A stretch of DNA of 64,000 bases from JAYFNU01 sp964622315 (lineage in GTDB: Bacteria; Bacillota; Clostridia; Oscillospirales; Ruminococcaceae). Location: the NCBI GenBank assembly GCA_964622315.1, contig CAZUOY010000002.1, positions 21,950 through 85,949 of the forward strand, given 5' to 3'. Below, in pieces: positions 8,871 through 17,325 of this stretch; position 1 is the first letter of the stretch; each line of letters begins with the position of its first letter. The notes under the pieces are model-generated. The model did not search any database. It was not told where the DNA came from and saw only the letters and a list, made by a program, of their open reading frames with translations. A program made the position numbers and the translations under genes.

Positions 8871-10307
8871 TTACTTGCTCTCGGTCTTGCTCATTTCATT
8901 TCGCTTTTTTGCTAAGCAAAGCTCAATATGCTTACAAAGAGCAATTACACCCGACATATAGAAGATAACAAATCCGTATACAGTGTATCTGTTCAGTGGG
9001 TAATGCGAAAGAGAAATAGTCGCGCAGTTTCCCAAAACCGTTATCAACGCGAGGATTATCAATATCGCCGTTTTATCATCTTTTTCCTTCTTTATAAACA
9101 GCGACAACAGCACACCTGCTATTGCTAATAACAAAGCCGAAAGAATGAATATAACCACTACCACTCCAGTTGGCATCCATTTATAAAGTATCCCCATGCT
9201 TCGGCAAATTGACACCACAAAACAGCTTACTGAAAGCTTTAGATACCGCATTGGCTCCGCCTTATATAAGGACAAGCCTATTTCACCAAAATTCTGATCA
9301 GCGATGAATTTTGCTTCATCCGAGTCAGAACTCTCTACGGAATACGTCTCAGTTGCGACGTCGAATAGTTTTCCATACAGAATTCTATCATAAGACGCCT
9401 CAAAGTGATAATAATTGCCCAGAAGTCCCGGTTCCGCGTATTTAACATTCAGTTCGTTATCGTCGGCATAATCAAATGTTTCCAGAAAAATCGCCTTCTG
9501 CGTTTCATCACTTATCGCCTCAACGTCTTCTCTATCAGAAAGATAAATCATTCTCGTCGCAAGTATCCTCTTAAAGCCGCTTGTCGTTCCTTCATAATAC
9601 CCGTTTACGCAAAGGTGGTAAGTTTTCTGTAAAACCGAGTTTGAAAAAACAAGCATAAGACAAACCGCAAAACCTAAAAATATCGCTCCAGTGACACGCT
9701 TTGCCTTCGGCTTTTCTTCTTTTATAAAACAATAAGCCGCCGCAATACCGACTATAACAAAAAGGAAAATCATCTGTCCACGAATAAGGGCGGTTAAAAG
9801 AGCGAACACCGCTGCGAGAATTACAGTTTTTCGACTTTTCTTCGCGCAGGCGTAAAAAAGCCACTCCGCCGTGAAAATTGTAAACGGAATGCATAATCCC
9901 TCGCTTAAAACAGGCGCATAGTGAGTCGAGTTTCCGATTGCGAGAATTAACGGTGAAATTAAACATAACACACCGAATAATTGCGACAATACAGCCGCAA
10001 ATACACCGACCTTTAAAGTCTCACAAATTCTACGGCAAAAGCAATAAATCGCGAAGGCAGATAAAACGGCTTGAAATATAGGCACAACAGTAAGATAGTT
10101 GACCTCACCGAACAGCACTCTCATTAAGGCCAAAAACAGCGGGTAAATTGGACCTCTGGAAGTGATCATGTTTATGTAACCATTTGTGTCGGGTCGAATC
10201 AAAGATTTTGAATAAAAACAGCCCAAAATCAATATGGCAACGCTTATGATAAAGCAAACAAAGGGCAAAATGCTTTGCTTGCCATCCTTTGATAATTTCA
10301 TCTGCAA
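8871..10307 (-). CDS. Polytopic membrane protein, probable GT-C type glycosyltransferase
   Basis: 478 aa, about ten predicted membrane segments. After the first helix (residues 15-32) the short loop reads SKSLIRPDTNGYINMITSRGP, which resembles the first extracytoplasmic loop of lipid-phosphate-sugar dependent GT-C enzymes, where one or two Asp residues act near the membrane; D38 is the candidate. A large soluble loop (about residues 225-335) follows the central helices, as in GT-C proteins. It is the first gene of the minus-strand polysaccharide operon, with its own promoter and AAGGAG before ATG 10307. It could transfer sugars from a lipid carrier to polymer outside the membrane. Assignment rests on topology and context, so a different membrane role is possible. 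Confidence 0.6.
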   Translation of the reverse strand: MQMKLSKDGKQSILPFVCFIISVAILILGCFYSKSLIRPDTNGYINMITSRGPIYPLFLALMRVLFGEVNYLTVVPIFQAVLSAFAIYCFCRRICETLKVGVFAAVLSQLFGVLCLISPLILAIGNSTHYAPVLSEGLCIPFTIFTAEWLFYACAKKSRKTVILAAVFALLTALIRGQMIFLFVIVGIAAAYCFIKEEKPKAKRVTGAIFLGFAVCLMLVFSNSVLQKTYHLCVNGYYEGTTSGFKRILATRMIYLSDREDVEAISDETQKAIFLETFDYADDNELNVKYAEPGLLGNYYHFEASYDRILYGKLFDVATETYSVESSDSDEAKFIADQNFGEIGLSLYKAEPMRYLKLSVSCFVVSICRSMGILYKWMPTGVVVVIFILSALLLAIAGVLLSLFIKKEKDDKTAILIILALITVLGNCATISLSHYPLNRYTVYGFVIFYMSGVIALCKHIELCLAKKRNEMSKTESK

Positions 10308-10346
10308 CTCCTTACATTATTAATCAGTTGTTAAAATATTTAAAAT

Positions 10347-10375
10347 ATTATAGCAAACCCAGTAGTAAATAGCAA
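10347..10375 (-). promoter_or_regulatory. Sigma-A promoter of the minus-strand polysaccharide operon
   Basis: On the minus strand: -35 TTGCTA (10375-10370), 17-bp spacer, -10 TATAAT (10352-10347), with TG one base before the -10 (extended -10). It lies about 40 bp upstream of ATG 10307. Confidence 0.7.
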
Positions 10376-10376
10376 G

Positions 10377-10401
10377 CAAGCCCCGTATCAGACGAGGCTT
10401 G
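10377..10401. promoter_or_regulatory. Inverted repeat between two divergent promoters
   Basis: CAAGCC (10377-10382) pairs with GGCTTG (10396-10401) across 13 nt. It touches the -35 of the leftward promoter and lies about 20 bp from the -35 of the rightward one. This position suits an operator better than a terminator, since no gene ends here. Confidence 0.35.
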
Positions 10402-10421
10402 TACACAGTTTATCTCGATTG

Positions 10422-10449
10422 TTGACTCTCATAAAATTTTTGATATACT
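10422..10449 (+). promoter_or_regulatory. Sigma-A promoter for the rightward acetyltransferase gene
   Basis: TTGACT (10422-10427), 16-bp spacer, TATACT (10444-10449). It leaves a leader of about 115 nt before ATG 10572, in which no recognised riboswitch was seen. Confidence 0.65.
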
Positions 10450-10571
10450 CAATATGAGATAATTTATCGGCATGCTCAAAAAGAAGCCGTTATATCTTCT
10501 CCCTGTCATTATCACAAAGGGTTAGTCAACCTTGATAGTTTGCACTTCCTAATATCAAAGGAGAGCAGTAG

Positions 10572-11135
10572 ATGAAAAACAAATATCTGTCAAAGTACAT
10601 TAAAAGCGATTTGTACCGATACACGGGGAAAACGAACATCTTTCAGATGATGTTTTCTTATTTAATTGACCCTGTCTTTCGTTTTCAGGTTGCGCTTCGT
10701 TATTGTCAGGCGGACGGTGTTTTTTATAAAATTGTCGGCAAAATACTTTGGCGGCTTAATCATACAAGACGACATATTGTTATCCAGCCTGAAACTAAAA
10801 TAGGCTATGGATTATATATCGGTCACGGAGGACCGATAGTTATTAATCCCTCAGCTGTTATCGGAAACAACGTAAATCTCTCACAGTTCACCACAATTGG
10901 CTCCAATCACTTTAATGCCGCTCATATCGGAGATTTTACATACATCGGTCCGAACGTGTGTATTGTTGAAAATGTCAACATTGGACAGAACGTAACTATC
11001 GGCGCGGGCTCCGTAGTTACAAAGGATATCCCGGATAACGCGACGGCTGTCGGCAACTATGCAAAGGTGATTAATTTCGACTCCCCTGGGCGGTATACTA
11101 TGAATAACCGCTGGACGGATTTTGACGAAAGCTGA
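10572..11135 (+). CDS. Hexapeptide-repeat (LbH) acyltransferase, serine-acetyltransferase-like
   Basis: 187 aa. An alpha-helical N-terminal third is followed by a left-handed beta-helix of hexapeptide repeats (IGYGLYIGHGGPIVINPSAV, then IGNNVNLSQFTTIG, IGDFTYIGPNVCIVENVNIG, IGAGSVVTKDIPDNATAVG). The IGHGGPIVI and GAGSVVTKDIP motifs are those of the CysE/SAT-like branch, with the His of GHGG as the expected catalytic base. In polysaccharide loci such proteins O- or N-acetylate sugars with acetyl-CoA; a role in cysteine synthesis is less likely because no cys gene is near and the protein is shorter than CysE. AAAGGAG precedes ATG 10572. It is monocistronic, with a hairpin downstream at 11216. 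Confidence 0.85.
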   Translation: MKNKYLSKYIKSDLYRYTGKTNIFQMMFSYLIDPVFRFQVALRYCQADGVFYKIVGKILWRLNHTRRHIVIQPETKIGYGLYIGHGGPIVINPSAVIGNNVNLSQFTTIGSNHFNAAHIGDFTYIGPNVCIVENVNIGQNVTIGAGSVVTKDIPDNATAVGNYAKVINFDSPGRYTMNNRWTDFDES

Positions 11136-11215
11136 ATAGCATTTTTCTGTATGAGATAAGACTTTGTGCCTTATAAACGGCTGAAGGCTTAACATAGGTT
11201 ATCTTATAAAACAAC

Positions 11216-11240
11216 AGCGGCGTTCAATTGAATTGCCGCT
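11216..11240 (+). terminator. Hairpin after the LbH acetyltransferase gene
   Basis: AGCGGC (11216-11221) and GCCGCT (11235-11240) enclose TTCAATTGAA, which itself can pair, followed by TTCTTTATG. It is a weak intrinsic terminator because the T run is interrupted. Confidence 0.5.
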
Positions 11241-11256
11241 TTCTTTATGTTATACT
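11228..11256 (+). promoter_or_regulatory. Promoter of the DUF2142-GT operon, overlapping the preceding hairpin
   Basis: TTGAAT (11228-11233), 17-bp spacer, TATACT (11251-11256). The -35 and spacer lie inside the hairpin at 11216-11240. Confidence 0.6.
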
Positions 11257-11297
11257 TTTAATTTAGAAAAATATGCTTGCTTTTTACGAGGTTTTAG

Positions 11298-13339
11298 ATG
11301 AAAAAAATGTCGGAAAAACTTAAAAGAATAATCGTTTCTGCCGCTATATTGCTGGTATGTGCCGTTGTAAGCATTGCGTTGTATATGTCTCAGCTTCAAG
11401 ATGTTTCGCAGAAAACCTTAAGGCTCAATATCAACGGCGCTTACGGAGGTGGGCGTATTGTTCTTAAGGAGGACAGCGTGCCGGTTCAGCGCTTTACTCC
11501 CACCTGCGACATTTATCATTTCGGAACGGTAATTGAAAGAGACCTTGCCGCAAAGGGTACAGTAACGCTTAACCTCTACTCCGAAGCAGACGAAAGGCTT
11601 GTAGCATCTTCCAGACTAAATTTTGACGAATTTACCGACAAGGCATTCTTTAGAGATATTAACTACATCTACGCCAAAGGCGACACGCTTCGCGCCGAGT
11701 TTGTAACCGAATATACGCAAGACAGCGAGGGCTTTGTTTATTTGGTACATTCAGACCATATCTATCCTACCGACAGCGTTTTGACCTTAAACGGCGAACA
11801 GGTTAACGGAACCATTGTTATCACCTGCGCGTCTGATATGCTGGGAAACAGCTTTACCTACGTTTATTTTGTCATCTGCGCTCTTATGGCGGGTCTTTTG
11901 GTGCTTATTTATAACCTTGCTTTTTACGGAAAGCTTCCCTTTCATAAGCTTGCGATNNNNNNNNNNNNNNNNNNNNNNCTGTCGGGCTTATCTTCGGCTT
12001 TATCCTTCCTGCATACTCAGCGCCCGACGAGGCTATGCATGTTAACCAGTCGTTTTCCATCTCCTCATATCTTCTCGGCGGCATTGAATACAAAGATTTC
12101 AGCCGTGAGGTTAACTATCGCCGCCCAAGCGACGAGAACGCCGTGTTTTCTTCGCGGCTTACAACCCCCTTTACCTACCGTGAAATTTTGAATAATTTTT
12201 TCACCACCACTGATGATTCCGCGTCGGCGTCAGTACAGCGCTCCGACGAGAAAACAATAGAGAACGGAATTGATATCGCCCACCTTCCAAGCGCAATTGT
12301 CATTTCCGTCTGCCGCCTTCTTCATTTGGGATACGTCCCCACGGTGCTTCTCGGAAGGCTTGCAAATTTTGCGCTGTTTGTTCTTTGCGTTTATTTTGCA
12401 ATTAAGAACGCGCCTTTCGGAAAATCACTTTTTGCGGCGATTTCCATGTTGCCTATGTGTTTGCACTTAGGTTACTCCTACAGCTATGACATGCCCGTTT
12501 TGGGGCTTAGCATACTTCTTATCTCGCTGTTTTTAAAGTATGCTTATACGGATAAGAAATTTTCATGGCCGTCGCTTATTCTGCTTACGCTTGCGGCGGG
12601 ACTTCTGTCAATGCTAAAGGGCATCTATGTATTCATTCCGCTCGCGTTCCTTATTATTCCGAAGGAACGCTTTGAGAGTATGAAGCAAAAGAAGCTTGCT
12701 CGACCGTTTTTCTATGTCACGGTTCTACTTTTTGCGTCCTTCGGTTCAGTTAACATCTTTTCACTTATCGGGAATCAGATAAAAAGCATTACTGCCGCGC
12801 CAAAGGCGGCGGTTGTGATTACGGCCACCTCGTCGGTTGCCACAGCGACAGCTTCAAACTACTCGCTGTCCTATATTCTTCACAACATATCGCAAACGGT
12901 TTATCTGCTTGCCAACAGCTTTGTGGAAAACATTAAGTTTTATCTTGAATCAATGCTCGGCACCACCTTCGGCTACTATGACACAACGGTCAGCAGCATT
13001 TGGTTTGCGGTACTGTGCCTAATACTGTTTGCGGCTGTGCTGGACAATTCAGAAGAAAAACAGCTGAACACAAAAAGCAGAGTGAGTTTCTCGCTAATCT
13101 TCGTTTTGGTTACCGCCGCGGCTGTCCTGGGCGCTGTAACCTGGACAAAAACTGACGCGGCTATTATATACGGTCTTCAGGGCCGCTATATTCTCCCCGC
13201 CTTACTTCCTATGCTCCTTTGCTTAAAATCCGTACGGGTTCGTATTTCCGCCGACATCAGCCGCGCCGTTGTGTTTGCCGCTTGCGCCGCAAACTGCGGA
13301 ATTATGCTTAACCTGCTTCTGTCCGTCACAAAAAGATAA
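11298..13339 (+). CDS. DUF2142 family polytopic membrane protein, interrupted by an assembly gap
   Basis: One gene read in two frames because of the N run at 11957-11978. The 5' part (about 219 residues) has a signal-anchor helix (12-30), a beta-rich extracytoplasmic domain and a second helix (about 190-210). After the gap, the frame from 11981 reads VGLIFGFILPAYSAPDEAMH, where PAYSAPDEAMH is the diagnostic DUF2142 motif (P-x-x-PDE-x-x-H). It then runs as multiple membrane helices to TAA 13339. DUF2142 proteins are GT-C-like membrane proteins found in wall-polysaccharide and teichoic-acid loci; their exact reaction is not established. It is followed by GT4, GT2 and DUF2304 genes in one operon. 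Confidence 0.85.
11957..11978. other. Assembly gap (22 N)
   Basis: The run of N falls in the DUF2142 gene. Joining the two coding halves requires a true gap length of 2 modulo 3, and 22 is 1 modulo 3, so the stated length cannot be exact unless the gene is really frameshifted. Confidence 0.98.
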
Positions 13340-13372
13340 CCCGCCCGCTCGCCATAATTAACGGAGAATAAG

Positions 13373-14500
13373 ATGACCTATTGCTTCTTTTCAACACAAT
13401 ACCTTCCTACCGGCGGCGGAGTGGAGCGATATACCCATTCGGTCGCAAAGGAGCTTATCCGTCGTGGAAATAAGGTGGTAGTTGTAACGACCCTTCTGCC
13501 GGGACTTAAAAAGTGTGAGACCGACGAGAACGGCATTGAAATCATCAGAGTTCACAGCTTTCTTCCGATGGCAGGTCGGCTGCCGCTCTTGAACCCGTTT
13601 GTTTTACCGAGTCTCAGGCGGTCACTCGAAGCTTTCGATATTGACAGAGTAATTGTACAAACACGGCTCTATCTTCTTTCCGCTTACGGAGTCATCTTCG
13701 CAAAAAAGCGAAAGCTTCCCGCTATAGTGATAGAACACGGCACAAGCTATGTAACAACACCGTGGGGCTTACTCAATTTTTTCTTGAAAATTTATGAGAA
13801 TATTCTGCTTCGCTTCGACCATTCACTCTGTCCGCACTTCTATACCGTTTCGCAGCGCGGAGTGGAATGGCTTGACCGCTTCAAAATTAAAGCGAGCGGC
13901 GTTTTGTATAACTGCATAGAGGACTGCCCCGAGCAGGCGGCTGACATAAATTATAAGGAAAAGTTTTCGCTTGCGAAGAACAGCTTTCTTATCGCCTATG
14001 TCGGGCGGCTTATCCCCGAAAAGGGCGTGGGGAAGCTGGTTGACGCGGTAAAGCTTCTTTGGCAGGACAAGCTGGACGTTTCCGTCGTAATCGCGGGAGA
14101 CGGTCTTTTGGAGCCACAACTAAAGGCTATGGGAGGCGGAATTGTTGCCCTTGGCAGAGTCCCTCACGACGAGGTTCTCGCGCTTTACGAGCAGGCGGAT
14201 TGTTTTTGTCTTCCGTCCGACTCTGAGGGCTTTCCTACCACAGCTCTTGAAGCGGCGCGCGCAGGCTGTCTTGTTATCAGCACAGACTGCGGCGGCGCAC
14301 GTGAGCTTATTAAAGATAAAAGCTGCGGCATAATTCTTAGCGACAACGACCCGCAAACAATCGCCGAAGCCCTTAAGCAGGTAATTGAAAACCCTGAGGA
14401 AAGAACCGCTATGGCTGAAAATTCAAGAAAAAGGGTTCTCGAATGCTTTACGGTTAAATCGACCTGTGATAAAATTGAAGCACTTGAATGGAGCCGCTGA
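13373..14500 (+). CDS. GT4-family glycosyltransferase
   Basis: 375 aa. The N-terminal loop is YLPTGGGVERYTHSVAKEL (residues 10-28), and the donor domain has AYVGRLIPEKGVGKLVDA and the E-x7-E motif SEGFPTTALEAA. These are standard features of GT4 enzymes using UDP- or GDP-sugars. ATG 13373 has GGAG upstream (cggagaataag). It lies 33 bp after the DUF2142 gene and 27 bp before the GT2 gene on the same strand. The operon context points to decoration of an envelope polymer; the sugar is unknown. Confidence 0.92.
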   Translation: MTYCFFSTQYLPTGGGVERYTHSVAKELIRRGNKVVVVTTLLPGLKKCETDENGIEIIRVHSFLPMAGRLPLLNPFVLPSLRRSLEAFDIDRVIVQTRLYLLSAYGVIFAKKRKLPAIVIEHGTSYVTTPWGLLNFFLKIYENILLRFDHSLCPHFYTVSQRGVEWLDRFKIKASGVLYNCIEDCPEQAADINYKEKFSLAKNSFLIAYVGRLIPEKGVGKLVDAVKLLWQDKLDVSVVIAGDGLLEPQLKAMGGGIVALGRVPHDEVLALYEQADCFCLPSDSEGFPTTALEAARAGCLVISTDCGGARELIKDKSCGIILSDNDPQTIAEALKQVIENPEERTAMAENSRKRVLECFTVKSTCDKIEALEWSR

Positions 14501-14527
14501 AAAACTTCACGGCAAAAGGGTAAAAGA

Positions 14528-15196
14528 ATGAAGCTTCTTTTGATTATTCCCGCACATAATGAACAAGAGAATATTGAACGCGTTGTAGATAATCTGACGG
14601 CAAACTATCCTCAGTACGACTATATTATCATCAACGACGGAAGCGACGACAAGACGGCAGAAATCTGCCGAAATCGGCAATACAATGTTATTGACCTGCC
14701 AATCAATCTGGGACTTGGCGGCGCGGTTCGTACCGGAATGCTCCTCGCGCACAAAAAAGGGTATGACGCGGCGCTTCAGTTCGACGCGGACGGTCAGCAC
14801 CGCCCTGAATATATTGAGGCGATGCTGAACGCTATGCAGAAAGATAAGAGCGATGTCGTTATAGGCTCTCGCTTCGCGGTATCAAAAAAACCGCGTACCC
14901 TCAGAATGGTGGGAAGCTATTTTATCAGCTGGACGCTGAGACTTGTCTCCGGCGACGTTATATGCGACCCGACAAGCGGAATGCGGCTGTTCGGCAGAAG
15001 GGCGATTGAGCTTTTCGTGGAAAACGCTCACCTTATTCCCGAGCCGGACGCGCTTTGCTTCTTTAAAAAGCGCGGGCTTCTCATAAAAGAGGTGCAAGTA
15101 ACAATGGACGAGCGCACTGCGGGCGAAAGCTATCTCACCTTTTGGAAATCAATTAGATATATGATTCGCGTGATGATTGCAATACTTTTGACTTAA
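14528..15196 (+). CDS. GT2-family glycosyltransferase, polyprenyl-phosphate sugar synthase (DPM1-like)
   Basis: 222 aa. IIPAHNEQENIERVV (residues 6-20), the DDGSDD-type motif IINDGSDDKT and the metal-binding DADGQHRPEYIEAM are those of the DPM1-like GT2 branch, which makes undecaprenyl-phosphate sugars on the cytoplasmic face. No C-terminal membrane anchor is present, but the next gene encodes a DUF2304 protein, the usual companion of soluble DPM1-like enzymes. The product would feed a GT-C-like enzyme such as the DUF2142 protein two genes upstream, giving a three-component glycosylation system (donor synthesis, possible flipping or anchoring, transfer); the link is inferred. Confidence 0.9.
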   Translation: MKLLLIIPAHNEQENIERVVDNLTANYPQYDYIIINDGSDDKTAEICRNRQYNVIDLPINLGLGGAVRTGMLLAHKKGYDAALQFDADGQHRPEYIEAMLNAMQKDKSDVVIGSRFAVSKKPRTLRMVGSYFISWTLRLVSGDVICDPTSGMRLFGRRAIELFVENAHLIPEPDALCFFKKRGLLIKEVQVTMDERTAGESYLTFWKSIRYMIRVMIAILLT

Positions 15197-15215
15197 TTGG
15201 TATAAGGAGTAGATT

Positions 15216-15554
15216 ATGAGCCTTGTTTTAAGAATAATACTTATTGTCGCGTCCAGCGGCACAGCATTGTTTTTTATTATAAGAATAAAGAAAACGAAGG
15301 CGCAGATAGGCGATTCCGTCTTCTGGATAGCCTTCTCGCTTCTGCTTCTATTACTAAGCGTCTTCCCCGATGTGCCGATATGGCTATCAAATCTCGTTGG
15401 CTTCCAGTCGCCGCTCAACGCCGTTTTTATGGTGATTATCTTTGTGCTTATCGTAAAGCTTTTTGAGCTTTCAGGGCGGGTGGGAAAGCTTGAAGGCGAG
15501 CTTTCAAAGGTCGCGCAGACGATAGCTCTGGACGAATACGAGAAAAACAGCTAA
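15216..15554 (+). CDS. DUF2304 family membrane protein
   Basis: 112 aa with three predicted helices (about 3-22, 34-52, 63-83) and a short amphipathic tail (ELSGRVGKLEGELSKVAQTI) that may form a coil. The sequence around GDSVFWIAFSLLLLLLSVFPD is typical of DUF2304. These small proteins are commonly found beside GT2 enzymes of the DPM1 type and are thought to anchor or regulate them; no activity has been shown from sequence. AAGGAG precedes ATG 15216. Last gene of its operon. Confidence 0.85.
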   Translation: MSLVLRIILIVASSGTALFFIIRIKKTKAQIGDSVFWIAFSLLLLLLSVFPDVPIWLSNLVGFQSPLNAVFMVIIFVLIVKLFELSGRVGKLEGELSKVAQTIALDEYEKNS

Positions 15555-15616
15555 TCAGTCATAAGGCTTCACCGCGCCTTGTCTGCAAGGTGAAAACCCG
15601 CGATAAATAAAACGAA

Positions 15617-15660
15617 AAGCTGAGGCTAAACCGAATGAGTTTGCCTCAGCTTATTTTTTT
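15617..15660. terminator. Strong bidirectional intrinsic terminator
   Basis: AAGCTGAGGC (15617-15626) pairs with GCCTCAGCTT (15643-15652), followed by ATTTTTTT. Located between the rightward DUF2304 operon and the leftward spoIIP gene. Confidence 0.85.
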
Positions 15661-15691
15661 CAAAACGAGTGTTTACGTGTTTCGTTCTGCT

Positions 15692-16813
15692 TTACTGTGT
15701 TGTGGTGAAGTATGTTGCCAATATCTCGGCGACCAGCACGGCGGCGTTCTTCGCTTCCTCAAGGGTGCTTGCCTCAGAGCCTACCTCTATAAGCAGCGAG
15801 CCCGTGGTCAGGTTTTGGTTGTAGTGGCGGTAAGCGAGATACAGCGGGCGAGCAAAGCCCGGGTAAAGCGTCTGAGCGGCATTTTGAAGGCGAGCGGCAA
15901 GCTTTAGATTTTCACGAAAATTCGGAAGTCCCATCGTGCCGTCGTCCGCCCCGCATATTATCATTATCTGCGCCGTTTTCTTGCCGTTTATCTCTATTGT
16001 CGGCTTAACCCTTGTCTTGTCCTCTCTCTCCATTCCGTCGCGGTGAATATCCAAAACTATTTTAATTGACGGGTACTTTTCAAGATACTCCTTAACCGTT
16101 TCCGCGCTTCTTGAATAGGAATTGTCATACTGCGGATAGTCGTGGTATTCGTCCGCCTGAACGGCGCATATTCCAAGGGCATTAAGCTCGGCACAAAGCA
16201 CCTTTCCCACTGAAATAATGTTTTTGTCGGGCTCGGTGGAACGAGTGGGGTAGCTCACATCATAAAAGCCCGCGTCAAACCTCTCAAAGCTTTCGGTAGT
16301 GTGTGTATGCATAATAAGCACCTGCGGCTCTTTCGAGTTTATCTCGATTTTGAAGCCCAGCTCTCCTCTCGCGGCTGAAAGCATCTCGCTGTTGTCGTAG
16401 TAGGTGGCGTTCCTAATGCAGCCCGAGCCGTAGAGAAAGTAGTTGTCAGCCGTTGAGGAGGAGGCAAACTTAAACTCCTCTATCGGCATTCTGTTTTCAG
16501 GCGGCACCTGCCTTTCCGCCTCCTCGCGCGACGGTGTCTTTGTTTCGGCGGAGCTTTCCTCAGTCGCCTGTGGCAAAGGCTCAAGCGGCGTCTCAGTGAC
16601 CGTGTTAGGCGGCGTTATGTTTTGCGGTGTTTCTTGCTTTGACGCCTTAAGATAGCTTCTGAGCGCGCTTCTCGCCGCCGTGGGCGTAACGAGCGACGCA
16701 GACAACACAGCAAGCGGCCGAGCGTATATAAACGCCGCCGCTAAAATGAAAACCGTTACCGACGCGAGCGCCGCAAACGCGGCGCGTTTTGTTTTTAACT
16801 TCTCTCTTACCAC
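15692..16813 (-). CDS. spoIIP: Stage II sporulation protein P (peptidoglycan hydrolase for engulfment)
   Basis: From GTG 16813, 373 aa. The GTG is chosen because AGAGAGG sits 6 nt upstream; the in-frame ATG at 16840 has no ribosome binding site. After one N-terminal helix (AALASVTVFILAAAFIYA) comes a Pro/Thr/Glu-rich linker of about 80 residues, then the SpoIIP domain: VLIMHTHTTESF, the DYPQYDNSYSRSAETV loop, IVLDIHRDGM and SLLIEVGSEAST. In known systems SpoIIP works with SpoIID and SpoIIM as an amidase/endopeptidase in the septum during engulfment, in the mother cell. A weak sigma-E-like CATAAGAT lies about 25 bp upstream of the GTG. It is divergent from rpsT; gpr, which often accompanies this pair, is not here. 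Confidence 0.93.
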   Translation of the reverse strand: MVREKLKTKRAAFAALASVTVFILAAAFIYARPLAVLSASLVTPTAARSALRSYLKASKQETPQNITPPNTVTETPLEPLPQATEESSAETKTPSREEAERQVPPENRMPIEEFKFASSSTADNYFLYGSGCIRNATYYDNSEMLSAARGELGFKIEINSKEPQVLIMHTHTTESFERFDAGFYDVSYPTRSTEPDKNIISVGKVLCAELNALGICAVQADEYHDYPQYDNSYSRSAETVKEYLEKYPSIKIVLDIHRDGMEREDKTRVKPTIEINGKKTAQIMIICGADDGTMGLPNFRENLKLAARLQNAAQTLYPGFARPLYLAYRHYNQNLTTGSLLIEVGSEASTLEEAKNAAVLVAEILATYFTTTQ

Positions 16814-16882
16814 GACGCACCTCTCTCGTTGCTTGTACATCTTATGAGAGGAGAAATATTTATAGAACGCGCCGATAAACTA

Positions 16883-16911
16883 TTGATTTTTGAATTGAAA
16901 AATGATATTAT
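16883..16911 (+). promoter_or_regulatory. rpsT promoter
   Basis: TTGATT (16883-16888), 17-bp spacer, TATTAT (16906-16911). The leader is short, about 30 nt. Confidence 0.7.
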
Positions 16912-16946
16912 ATCAAATGCTGTACGGCAAAAGAGGAGGTGGTACC

Positions 16947-17201
16947 ATGCCGAACATTAAGTCACAGAAGAAGCGCGTTATCACGAGCGAAAAGGCGAAC
17001 GCCCACAATAAGGCTTTAAAATCAAACCTTAAAACTACGATAAAGAAGGCAGAGGCATCCATCGCCGCAGGCTCCGACGACACAAAGGCGGTCGTAAACG
17101 GCGCCTCAAGCGCTATCGACAAAGCGGCTTCCAAGGGCATTATTCACAAGAATACTGCTAACCGCAGAAAAGCTGCTATTGCGAAGAAAGCGAACAAATA
17201 A
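16947..17201 (+). CDS. rpsT: 30S ribosomal protein S20
   Basis: 84 aa, normal length for S20, starting MPNIKSQKKRVITSEKANAH. Start ATG 16947 is fixed by AGAGGAGG about 8 nt upstream; an in-frame ATG at 16902 would add a non-homologous tail. The protein is Lys/Ala-rich with three long helices and ends RRKAAIAKKANK. It binds 16S rRNA early in 30S assembly. Transcribed alone from its own promoter and terminator. Confidence 0.97.
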   Translation: MPNIKSQKKRVITSEKANAHNKALKSNLKTTIKKAEASIAAGSDDTKAVVNGASSAIDKAASKGIIHKNTANRRKAAIAKKANK

Positions 17202-17213
17202 GCTTCACAAAAA

Positions 17214-17244
17214 ACAACAGGCTTCATATGAAGCCTGTTTTTTG
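17214..17244 (+). terminator. rpsT intrinsic terminator
   Basis: AACAGGCTTC and GAAGCCTGTT around ATAT, followed by TTTTTG. The stem is 10 bp and perfect. Confidence 0.9.
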
Positions 17245-17325
17245 TTTGCTTTTTTCTGTTCCGCCCCGCTGAAGCCTTCTTCACCGCTGTTCAACACCGA
17301 TAGTTTGACTTCACACCGCGGAAAA

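Noticed and set aside
10377..10401. Intrinsic terminator
   Set aside because: No gene ends here; it lies between divergent promoters and has no T run, so an operator is more likely.
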